In this document: in pieces, positions 1 through 9,033 of the stretch
How positions within the stretch are numbered: the first letter of the stretch is position 1
Layout of the letters: the number at the start of each line of letters is the position of its first letter
Source of the DNA: Jaltomata sinuosa
Taxonomy: Eukaryota; Streptophyta; Magnoliopsida; Solanales; Solanaceae
NCBI GenBank assembly: GCA_003996215.1
Contig: QJPP01002917.1
Location: 186,001-250,000, forward strand
Length of the DNA stretch: 64,000 bases
Direction: 5' to 3'
The notes under the pieces: model-generated
What the model was told of the DNA's origin: nothing
What the model saw: only the letters and a program-made list of their open reading frames with translations
The model's database searches: none
Translations under genes and position numbers: made by a program

Positions 1-869
1 ATTATGGTCAAATGCTCGCAAATGCGGACCCAACATGTACAACAAAACTCAGTTAAGCTTAAAACTTTGGATGGACCCTCGAGATTCATCTAGGGTCCCA
101 CAGACACAAATGAATAGAGCTAGTTGACTAGAAACGACATTATTAATCCAATGGAATTGACAAAACTCCCATCAAAGATCAATTTAATAAAAAGTGGGCC
201 CCGCATCCAAAATCAACCTTAGGCCAACTATTTCCAAAATGAAACCCGATGGCCGAAATCATGTCTGGAAGCCTCGGGACCCAAACTAATGGTATATCTA
301 GCCTTTACATACCTTTTTTTATGATTCTAAGTGGTCTACCAACTTCTGCATGTTCCCCCGTAACACTACAATATGACAGGAACTCTGGGCTTTCAAATAC
401 CATACCATGAGTTCTATACGGAAAACATACTAAAAACCTTACACTAACTCAAATAAAAAGATAGAAACCTTATGTACCTTGAATATAAGTCTAAATGCAT
501 CATTGAATAATTTCAATATCAACCGCTTGAGATTATTGTTCCATCAACGTGATTTATTTGCTAAGGTTGAGAATCTAACTTAAAAATTTGAACCTACTAT
601 AATAGTATTGAATAAAATTGAGGGGGGGTGACCTTCATTTATTCAAGTACGAATTTCTTAGGCGGTGGAAATTATTTGATCTCATTTTGAGTTATCCACT
701 AAAACATGGGGACCCACTTAGTGGAATGAATATGATCCCACTTTCCTAATTCTTTCACGTTAATACATATAGGTAACAATCATACATGTACATAGTTTAA
801 TATTATATTACATGGACTTAAAAGTCTTTCCTTATCACTTTGTAGTTACATAAAACTTTTACAACTTAT
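1..869 (-). mobile_element. Element C: 3' LTR, distal part (Tekay-like)
   Basis: Bases 302-869 match 11642-12209 closely and the match resumes after element E at 8245, so this is one LTR split by a later insertion. The - orientation follows from the LTR terminus at 8506, which reads TGTAACACCCC on the - strand. Bases 1-301 do not match the corresponding part of the other LTR of C. They have the style of another Tekay-type LTR: the stretch around 135-180 resembles 59505-59560 in element D. No gene is seen. The LTR continues beyond the left edge of the window. Confidence 0.75.
865..869. repeat. Target-site duplication of element E, left copy (CTTAT)
   Basis: CTTAT lies directly before the 5' LTR of E and again at 8240-8244 directly after its 3' LTR. 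The uninterrupted site is visible in the other LTR of C near 12205 as AACTTATTAACACC, which is exactly the sequence obtained by removing E and one CTTAT. Confidence 0.93.
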
Positions 870-1032
870 TGACGTGCCGGCATTCTACGACACATTTGAC
901 GCCTTTAACTAAGAATACTCGGGAATTTTCAAGCAACTTTTGTGGTTTTTGATGTTTTATTGTTATATTTGCAGGAAATGGAGCTAGAGATGGAAACAGA
1001 AGAAAAATGGTTCAAAAACCTCAACTGGTTAA

Positions 1033-1424
1033 GCCTGACGGCTGGCATGACTAACCGTCACACCTGTGACTGGCCGTCAGCCAGGCCGCCAGGACGAGAC
1101 AACAATTCATCGAGCACTGCCTAGGAGTGACGACCCATCTGACAGCCCGTCACTGGCCTGACGGACCGTCACCCATGCCACCAAGATAAAATAAAAAAAA
1201 ACATTATAAGTCGTCACTGGGTGGACGACTTACCAGAATTTACCAGCAAGTCGTCACAAGCCCGACGACTTACCAGAATTTACCAGCAAGTCATCACAGG
1301 CCCGACGACTTACCAGAAAAATTGTCTGGGAGCTCACTGTTTAGCTGTGACGGATCAAGTGACAGCCCGTCACATGCATGACGGCCCATCACATGCATGA
1401 CGTTCCGTCAGGCGACCCGTCAAC
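1033..1424. promoter_or_regulatory. Dense TGACG/CGTCA array in U3 of element E
   Basis: About fifteen TGACG or CGTCA pentamers occur in roughly 390 bases, ending some 50 bases before the TATA box. Several form inverted pairs, for example GTCACA-cc-TGTGAC near 1056-1071. TGACG is the core of as-1-type sites bound by TGA bZIP factors, so an inducible enhancer is plausible. That role is inference from the motif. The array is also present, with some point changes, in the 3' LTR at about 6820-7250. Confidence 0.5.
1209..1318. repeat. Roughly 40-base tandem repeat in the 5' LTR of E
   Basis: The unit contains AAGTCGTCAC, then CCGACGACTTACCAG, then AATTTACCAG. About two and a half units are present here. 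The matching stretch in the 3' LTR (6997-7148) holds about one unit more, so copy number changed after insertion or during the last replication cycle. Confidence 0.75.
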
Positions 1425-1475
1425 GCGAAGCGGGACTCCGGAAATTCTATTTTTGGACTTTATTTCCTGGACTAC

Positions 1476-1483
1476 TATAAATA
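1476..1483 (+). promoter_or_regulatory. Candidate TATA box, element E 5' LTR
   Basis: TATAAATA lies about 50 bases after the TGACG array and is conserved at 7303-7310 in the 3' LTR. This is the usual U3/R layout of a plant LTR promoter. The transcription start is not determined. Confidence 0.5.
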
Positions 1484-2397
1484 CCCTGTGTTAGGGTTAT
1501 TTTATAATTCATTAACTTATAGTTTGTGCGACGGTTTGAGCGACTTTTTGAGAGGGGAAAACACGACAAACACGTTTTTCTTCTTATTATTATTCTTCCA
1601 TTGTTCTTGGGATTTTGGCTTCTTGTTCTTGGATAATTGAAGCTTGTGTTCATATATCGTAAGAATATTTTATCTTTATTATGAATATGATTTTCTTCTC
1701 TTTCCCTAATAGCATGAGTAGCTAACTTCCAACAACTAGGGTTGTGGGAGTCATGGCAAAAGTAGCAATGTAAATTCCGGGTAGCATTGGGTTCAATCTA
1801 TATGTTGTCACATCGTTAATCATTCATTATTAATGTTTTCTAGTGGTTGCAAACATTAGGACATGCCTAGGTTTAATTTGCTTGAGCAAAGATATTAAAA
1901 CCGGGAAATTTGATTAACTACGAGGATTCGAGACTACCAACTCTCGTCTTATGATTAATGCTGTAACTAGATTAATCTACTTGATGTTTAGGATTGAAAT
2001 AAGAAAGTTCACCTTTTCAAGTTTAAGAGAATTGAAAAGGAAATTCGTCTATTTGGTTGAGAAACGTTTAGATGATACCATTAATTCAATCACATCGTGA
2101 TATGCATATAGAAAGAACCCGGTTAAGCTTGAGTCGAAACTGTTATGACGCCATGGTGAACACTTCCCTAGTTCATTATCATATTGATTATTACTCGTTG
2201 AAACTCGTACATTATTATTTGCATTGTTCAAATATTGATCACACAAACCCCCCCCCCCATTTACCGGAAACTATTGATTACTAGTCAACTAAGTCACTAA
2301 AGACTTACTTTGCACCTATTCCATATGGGATCGACCCCAACCTCTGTTGGGTTCCATATTTGACGACGACCGCTTACGCTTCTTAATTTGGAGTCGT

Positions 2398-2493
2398 TTT
2401 ATTATGTCCGGTGTGTTTATTTGACTCTTAGTCATATTTCCTGCTTTTACTTTTATTTGTTGTTTTTGTTTGTTACAGGGTACATAGTTATGC
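2398..2493 (+). other. Element E leader without a recognisable primer site
   Basis: A T-rich stretch runs from the broken LTR end to the gag start. No match to a usual plant primer site (TGGTATCAGAGC, TGGCGCC or TGGCGAC type) is visible. It ends with TTTGTTACAG at about 2469-2478, which resembles a 3' splice site just before the gag ATG. Whether splicing occurs is unknown. Confidence 0.45.
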
Positions 2494-5203
2494 ATGCCAA
2501 GTACCGGGCGCTCGAGTGAATCAACATTACCTTACGATCCAGAGCTTGCTAGAACATTAAGGCGAACCATGAATGCACAACAACAAGAGGCAGTGAGACT
2601 CGCTGCAGCTCAGCGAGCCCAACAATATTTGAATGCTGATGATATTGAGGACGATGTTGCTGGATGATGAGGCTGCAGCGGGTGATTGTAGAGTTGCGGA
2701 GCATGTTGAAAATATTGCCCCCGCAAACCAAAGGCATCAGTAGAGGGGTAGAGGTCGACAACAACCAAGGCAATTTGCTTTGGATGATGATGAGGATATC
2801 GACTTAGATGGAGTTGGTTCCACGGGCGCTATTGCGCTTCCTCCGCTATCGCCTGGGGCAAAGTTCAACATTACTAGCACAATGCTCCAGCTGTTGAACT
2901 TAAAGGAACTGTTCCGTGGTATTGCTGGTGATGATCCAAACTGACACCTGATGAAGTTTGTGGGTATCTGCAAGTCGTTCGAATTGCCTGGAGTAAGTCA
3001 GACAGCGATCAGGCTCAGGTTATTTTTATTGTCTCTGTTTGATGAGGCAGCATTATGGTTGACAGAGCTAACCCCCGACTCTATCACAACCTGGGGAGAG
3101 TTGAAAGGAGCTTTCCTAGAAAGGTTCTTTCCTCCCTCCAGGATGATACAGTTGAGGGATGAAATTAGCAACTTCAGACAACAACCTCATGAGGCTTTAC
3201 ATGAGACTTGGTTGCGGTTCAAGAAAAAGCTGACACAATGCTCGAACCATCAGTTGACTGAAAATTTTCTAATGCAGACATTCTACAGGGCGCTTAATTC
3301 GGCTACCAAGCCGACGCTGGATAATGCAGCAGGTGGAGCATTTATGGGTCTTACCTTTATCGATGCCACAGCTATTTTGGATCGGCTCACCAAAACCAAC
3401 AGGGCCTGGCATACACGGGATACAGAGGTAGTGGCTAGCACTTACGCAGTTGGTATGTCAACAGAGCAGCGCAGGAAGGAGGAAGAGCGGGACCAAGATA
3501 TGGCCCATCTGAAAACGCAAATGGACCTACTGACAAAGCATTTGTTGTCAGGAGGTATTGAGAAAGTGAAAGTTGTGGGTTCCCAAAGTAGAGCAATAGA
3601 GTCTGGGTCTGATGAGGAGGCAAATTATTTGGGTGGTTTCCAGGCTTATGGCCAAGGAAACCAAGGTCGAAATAATTACTATGAAAAGCCGGGTTATAAG
3701 AGTCGAGAACAAGGTGATTGGAGGAACAAAGACGATAGAGGTGGATTATACATACTGCCTGGGAATCGTGACAAAGCTAGCAATGAGTCAAGGATGTCTA
3801 AACTAGAGAATATGATGGCTAAGATGTTGTTGAAGGTAGAATCGACTGACTCCAGGGTAAAGGAGATGAGGACTGAATTATCAGCAATAAGTCAGGTAGT
3901 GGATTCACATTCCACCTCGATCAAGCAATTAGAGCAGCAAGTGAGTCAAATCTCGGTGTCTCAAAATCAAAGGAAGATAGGTACCTTGCTGAGTGACACC
4001 ATTCAAAACCCGAGGAATGATGGGAGTTGTATGGCGATCACTACGAGAAGCGGTAAAATATTATCGGAATCACATCCGGTAATTCAGACTCAAAAAGGTA
4101 ATGTTGCTGAAAGTATGGTCGATGAGGGTGTGAGAGTATCTGTTGAAAAACCCCCAGTGGTAGAGGATGCTACTCAAGTGCTCATGGATAAAAGCAAGGA
4201 AGTTGAAAAACTTCCAACTATGATGCCTCGGCCACCGCCTCCTTTCCCACAATGGTTGAAGAAGAAAGTGGAGGATAGCAAGTTCCAAAATTTCATGACC
4301 ATGCTCAAGCAGATATCAGTGAACATCCCACTGGTGGACGCTCTTGAACAAATGCCCGGATATGCCAAGTTCATGAAGGTTTTGATTACCAAGAAGAGGT
4401 CAGTGAGCTTTGAACCAGAAGATAACCTCCACCACTGCAGTGCTATTTCTTCAAGTTCGTTAGTGGAAAAGAAGGAAGATCCAGGTGCTTTTATTGTTCC
4501 CTGTACTATAGGGAAATTCAACTTTGAAAAAGCCTTATGTGATCTTGGTTCTAGCATCAACTTGATGCCACTAGCAGTCTATAAACAATTGGGTTTGGGA
4601 GCTCCCAAACCAACTACCATGAGGGTGTTAATGGCTGACCGTTCAGTAAAGCGACCGGTGGGAATATTGTCTGATGTGCTGGTAAAGGTTGGTAAGTTTA
4701 TATTCCCAGCTGACTTTGTAATCTTAGATTGCGAAGTGGACTTTGAAGTTCCCATAATCTTGGGAAGACCATTGTTAGCCACTGCAAGAGTGTTGGTCGA
4801 CATGGAAAGAAACGAACTGACATTCAGATTAAACAATGAATTGGTCAAGTTTGATGACATGAGGGTGGTCTCGGTTATCAATGTTATTGATGAAGCCCCT
4901 ATGGATGTGCATATTGAGGAGAAGGGTTTTGTTGAAACCGTAGCTGTTATGAGAATGGTGTTGGGATCGCAAGAAGAGAAACCTATAGAGGAAGGCGGTG
5001 AGAACAAATCAAGGAAAAGAAAACACTGCAAGAGAACCAGCAAAGAAAAAGAGTTAGAAAGAGTAAAGAAGTTGTCTCGACTAGCTGAGGAGCCGATAAA
5101 AGAGAAAGTTGGAGCTAAACAGGATGATGTCGCTTGCACCTATTCCAGCTATTGCTCCTTCTTTGGAGACCCTGGTGGTCTCCAACATCATGCTAGACTC
5201 TGA
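2494..5203 (+). pseudogene. gag: Athila-type gag-protease, broken
   Basis: It would encode the capsid/nucleocapsid polyprotein and the aspartic protease that processes it. The frame starts at the ATG at 2494, shifts by one base near 2665 and meets in-frame stops at 2741 (TAG) and 2942 (TGA); from 2951 to 5203 it is open for 750 codons. In that open part residues ~1-150 are the retrotransposon gag domain (SITTWGELKGAFLERFFPPS, ETWLRFKK). Around 355-375 comes the Athila hallmark ITTRSGK, followed near 440-480 by FPQWLKKK and ALEQMPGYAKFMK. The protease lies at ~510-640, with catalytic DLGSS and the flap-side IILGRP. I see no zinc knuckle. The basic tail ends in a stop where RT would normally begin. 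The long open part suggests recent loss of function. Confidence 0.88.
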
Positions 5204-6656
5204 GTCCTATGGGCTTCACAGGTATTCCTTTCTCTCACAGTTTTAGCTTTCACATGTATGCATTAGGGACAATGCATGAGTCTAAGTTGAGGGTGTTGTT
5301 GGGATACCTGTGAGTCTTTCACCACCGAGGGTTTTTGTTGCCGTGTTTCTTTTCCCTCAGGTGTGCTATATAGTAAAACCGGCATGTTTAGGTTGTCGTT
5401 TAAATTTTGGTTGTGTTGTGATATCTATAGCAAGCATGGCTTTTTGAAAGTTGAACTAAAAGGAGCCTCCTTTGAAAAAGTTTATTTTGTACTTATGTTT
5501 GAAACGATTGTTGTTCTGGATCCTTGAATGTCATTGTGTGGTTGTGATTGTAATAATTATGCTTAAGTCGAGTTGATGTTTTGATAGTTGGTAGTGGTAT
5601 GGTTTCTTGGTGCCAAGTGTGTGTGAGCTTATTTTTATAAACTCTTACTCTGTGCATGCATCTAAAACTTTCCCGGTCTATTTTGTTAAGCTTGAAGTTG
5701 GTTGCTTAGGAAAGGATCACAGGCCCTTTTTTTGTGCAGTCCACTTAGCCTATAAGACCGTCCAAATGCAAATAATCCCTTTGATACCTGTTTGAGCCAT
5801 AATTGACCCTATTCTTTCAATAATCTGTCACCGTTTCTTTTTAACTTTGAAGCCCTATTTTGGCCCTGGTCCTTCCTTGGACCTCATGTACCTCAACTCA
5901 GGCAATCAGCCTAAGTTGAGGGTGGCTACTATAGAGGTAAATGATAAGAAAAATAGGATGGATAAGATTGGTTGTGGATAGAATGAAAATTTCGGGTGTG
6001 TGCCTAAGAAAAGAAATAAAAAAAAGAAAAGAAAAAGAGATGAAAAAGAATTGTCAAAATAAAGAGGCCGCACCTGTAGCTAGAAAGAAGGGAATAAAAA
6101 GGTGAATAAGGATGGACGAAGTAAAGTTAAGTGGAAATAGTAGGTCGGTGATTCCAAGGAGGGTTTAGTCACTATTCCCCAAACGTATCCTACCTTCACC
6201 CGAAGCCTCATTACAAGCCAAAACAAGTCCTGTAGTGATCCTGAGCGGCTTTCTGGAAAAAAAACTGAAATAGAATAGCAAGGGCAAGCTTATGGCATCG
6301 CATGTGCATTGTTTGAAATTATTTGTGAGTGTGAGCGCCTTACCTAATCCCAAATCTTGTGTGTGGGACTTCTTTGTGGTGAGGGCACCGAGATTTCTGT
6401 ATTATCTATTGACTGTTGGGATAGCTGTTGTGTGTGTATGTAGAATATTCTATCATATCGGAATGACATGTTTGGATCCTTGCAAGTTAGCGTTTCATAC
6501 TTTTGTGTGCTACCGGGGGGGCTTGATTTAAATTTAATAAACTATTGAGTGGCCATGATTTGCTAGAGATATGTGTTGGTATTCTTATTTGAGTCGTCAT
6601 TTTGTTTTTGTTGTCATGTTTCTTGAGGACAAGCGAACATTTTAAGTTGAGGGTGT
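5204..6656 (+). other. Element E non-coding 3' region replacing pol
   Basis: About 1.45 kb separate the gag-protease stop from the 3' LTR. No RT, RNase H or integrase motif is visible in any frame; the short frames here have no recognisable content. The region holds a purine-rich A/G tract at about 6001-6060. It also has two internal copies of the polypurine-like core AAGTTGAGGGTG (near 5284 and 5912) in addition to the terminal one near 6645. Confidence 0.7.
6643..6656 (+). other. Polypurine tract of element E
   Basis: AAGTTGAGGGTG lies immediately before the 3' LTR, whose TGATGTGCC starts at 6657. It is preceded by GAGGACAAGCGAACATTTT, the type of sequence that commonly precedes the tract in Athila/Tat elements. 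It would prime plus-strand DNA synthesis. Confidence 0.7.
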
Positions 6657-8239
6657 TGATGTGCCGGGATTCTACGACACATTTGACGCCTTTAACTAAG
6701 AATACTCGGGAGTTTTCAAGCAACTTTTGTGGTTTTTGATGTTTTATTGTTATATTTGCAGGAAATGGAGCTAGAGATGGAAAGAGAAGAAAAATGGTTC
6801 AAAAACCTCAACTGGTTAAGCCTGACGGCTGGCATGACTGACCGTCACACTTGTGACTGGCCGTCAGCCAGGCCGCCAGGACGAGACAGCAATTCATCGA
6901 GCACTGCCTAGGAGTGATGGCCCATCTGACGGCCCGTCACTTGCCTGACGGACCGTCACCCATGCCACCAAGATAAAATAGAAAAAAACATTGTAAGTCG
7001 TCACTGGGTGGACAACTTACCAGAATTTACGAGCAAGTCATCACAGGCCCGACGACTTACTAGAATTTACCAGAAAGTCATCACAGGCCCGACGACTTAC
7101 TAGAATTTACCAGAAAGTCATCACAGGCCCGACGACTTACCAGAAAAATTGCCTGGGAGCTCACTGTTTAGCTGTGACGGCTCAAGTGACGGCCCTTCAC
7201 ATGCATGACGGCCCGTCACATGCATGACGGTCCGTCAGGCGACCCGTCAACGCGAAGCGGAACTCCGAAAATTCTATTTTTGGACTTTATTTCCTGGACT
7301 ACTATAAATAACCTGTGTTAGGGTTATTTTACAATTCGTTAACTTATAGTTTGTGCGACGGTTTGAGCGACTTTTTGAGAGGGGAAAACACGACAAACAC
7401 GTTTTTCTTCTTCTTATTATTATTCTTCCATTGTTCTTGGGATTTTGGCTTCTTGTTCTTGGATAATTGAAGCTTGTGTTCATATATCGTAAGAATCTTT
7501 TCTCTCTATTATGAATATGATTTTCTTCTCTTTCCCTAATATCATGAGTAGCTAACTTCCCACAACTAGGGTTGTGGGAGCCATGGCAAAAGTAGCAATG
7601 TAAATTCCGGGTAGCATTGGGTTCAATCTATATGTTGTGACGTCGTTAATCATTCATTATTAATGTTTTCTAGTGGTTGCAAACATTAGGACATGCCTAG
7701 GTTTAATTTCCTTGAGCAAAGATATTAAAATCGGGAAATTTGATTAACTACGAGGATTCGAGACTACCAACTCTCGTCTTATGATTAATGCTGTAACTAG
7801 ATTAATCTACTTGATGTTTAGGATTGAAATAAGAAAGTTCACCTTTTCAAGTTCGAGAGAATTGAAAAGGAAATTCGTCTATTTGGTTGAGAAACGTTTA
7901 GATGATACCATTAATTCAATCTCATCGTGATATGCATATAGAAAGAACCCGGTTAAGCTTGAGTCGAAACTGTTACGACGCCATGGTGAACACTTCCCTA
8001 GTTCATTCTCATATTGATTATTACTCGTTGAAACTTGTACATTATTATTTGCATTGTTCAAATATTGATCACACAAACCCCCCCATTTACCGTAAACTAT
8101 TGATTACTAGTCAACTAAGTCACTAACGACTTAATTTGCACCTTATTCCATGTGGGATCGACCCCAACCTCTATTGGGTTCTATATTTGACGACGACCGC
8201 TTAAGCTTCTTAATTTGGAGTCGTAATTTGGGCGTATCA
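6657..8239 (+). repeat. Element E 3' LTR
   Basis: A complete LTR of 1583 bases from TGATGTGCCGG to GGCGTATCA, followed by the CTTAT duplication at 8240-8244. It repeats the TGACG array, the tandem units (one more than the 5' copy) and TATAAATA at 7303. Differences from the 5' copy are scattered single bases plus the tandem-copy change, consistent with a fairly recent insertion. Confidence 0.92.
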
Positions 8240-8244
8240 CTTAT

Positions 8245-8506
8245 TAACACCACTCAAAAGTGACTTTATATATCAATAAACAATGAAAAATTTGTAAAAC
8301 TTTAATGCATTCACTAATATACCACGGATAATTTCATTCACAAATATCAAATCATTTGGGAATACAATACAAAATATATTTTATCAAATCCTAATTAAAT
8401 TAAATATTCTCGAATCATGTGCAGCGTTGTAATAAAACTATCAAATTTAGGCTCATATTCCTTCGATACGGGATGAAGGACAACCGTAAAAACCCGGGGT
8501 GTTACA
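8245..8506 (-). mobile_element. Element C: 3' LTR, proximal part
   Basis: This continues the LTR broken at 869. It matches 12210-12469 and ends GGGTGTTACA, which on the - strand is the LTR start TGTAACACCCC, typical of plant Tekay-like LTRs. Confidence 0.85.
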
Positions 8507-9033
8507 TCCTTCCCCCTTAGGAACCTTTGTCCTCGAATGTGAAATAAAATGCATGGGTATGGCTAGGAATTTCCTGAATTTTTGGCAGAACCTCTACTAT
8601 ACTCCTGACTATACCCAACCTGCAAAACAACCCAGAAAATAAGCTACATGCCTCACAGGGCCACTAGCAACTACCAAAAATTCATCGGGCCCCACACGAC
8701 CATCGACGATACAAAATTAAAACAGAAACTGGAACTCACCTTAAATGCAAGCAACTCTATCTTTGAAAATGTGATGACTCCCTGAATTAGAATTTACCTT
8801 CCCACAAGGTCTACTAAGGTATGACAATCTTGAATTATTGTCGCATGATTTCGTTAACTCAATTCTTAGAACATGGCTCTACAACACGATCTAAAGATAA
8901 AGGAATGGTAACAACTCTTAAATATCTTGTAGCCTCCCGATTATAAGTGTGGTGCACAATACACTCATAAGCAAGACTCTACTAGACACGGCTTGTGGAC
9001 TCCCTGGGACACGACCTGCTCTGATACCAAGTT
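8507..9033 (-). mobile_element. Element C interior: non-coding, with polypurine tract and primer site
   Basis: Only 527 bases separate the two LTRs of C. On the - strand the interior starts at a primer site (9018-9029, reads TGGTATCAGAGC) and ends at a polypurine tract (8507-8518, reads AAGGGGGAAGGA) preceded by TTCGAGGACAAAGG. No frame of meaningful length is present. The layout matches large retrotransposon derivatives (LARD-like): cis signals kept, proteins absent. It could be an internal deletion derivative of a Tekay element. Confidence 0.75.
9018..9029 (-). other. Primer-binding site of element C (initiator tRNA-Met)
   Basis: On the - strand this reads TGGTATCAGAGC, complementary to the 3' end of plant initiator tRNA-Met. 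It sits four bases from the LTR end at 9034. It fixes the orientation of C as - strand. Confidence 0.85.

Larger units (their letters stand above)
870..2397 (+). repeat. Element E 5' LTR (end missing)
   Basis: It aligns with the 3' LTR at 6657-8239 along its whole length up to GAGTCGT at 2391-2397. It then departs: the 3' LTR continues with 15 more bases ending GGCGTATCA, while the sequence here runs into TTTATTATGTCC. The main length difference inside is one fewer copy of a roughly 40-base tandem unit. It carries a TATA-like TATAAATA at 1476 and a dense array of TGACG motifs upstream of it. Confidence 0.88.
870..8239 (+). mobile_element. Element E: Athila-like Ty3/gypsy element with gag-protease only
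   Basis: This 7370-base element has two long, closely similar LTRs (870-2397 and 6657-8239) that begin TGAYGTGCCGG; the 3' copy ends GGCGTATCA. A perfect CTTAT duplication flanks it. The interior holds a gag-protease frame of Athila type and then about 1.45 kb of non-coding sequence, with no RT, RNase H or integrase. It could only have moved with enzymes from another element. It sits inside the LTR of element C and is therefore younger than C. The 5' LTR lacks its last 15 bases and no primer-binding site follows it. Confidence 0.9.

Noticed and set aside
942..1124. 60-codon frame repeated at 6729-6911
   Set aside because: It starts at GTG, lies in the U3 of the E LTR across the TGACG array, and is duplicated only because the LTR is. 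No recognisable domain.
2250..2262. C homopolymer in the 5' LTR of E, shorter in the 3' LTR
   Set aside because: Length variation of a homopolymer is probably slippage or sequencing noise.
4174..5139. Long frames on the - strand opposite gag-protease of E (128 and 186 codons)
   Set aside because: They mirror the codon structure of the real + strand gag-protease, whose motifs are clear; no family resemblance of their own.
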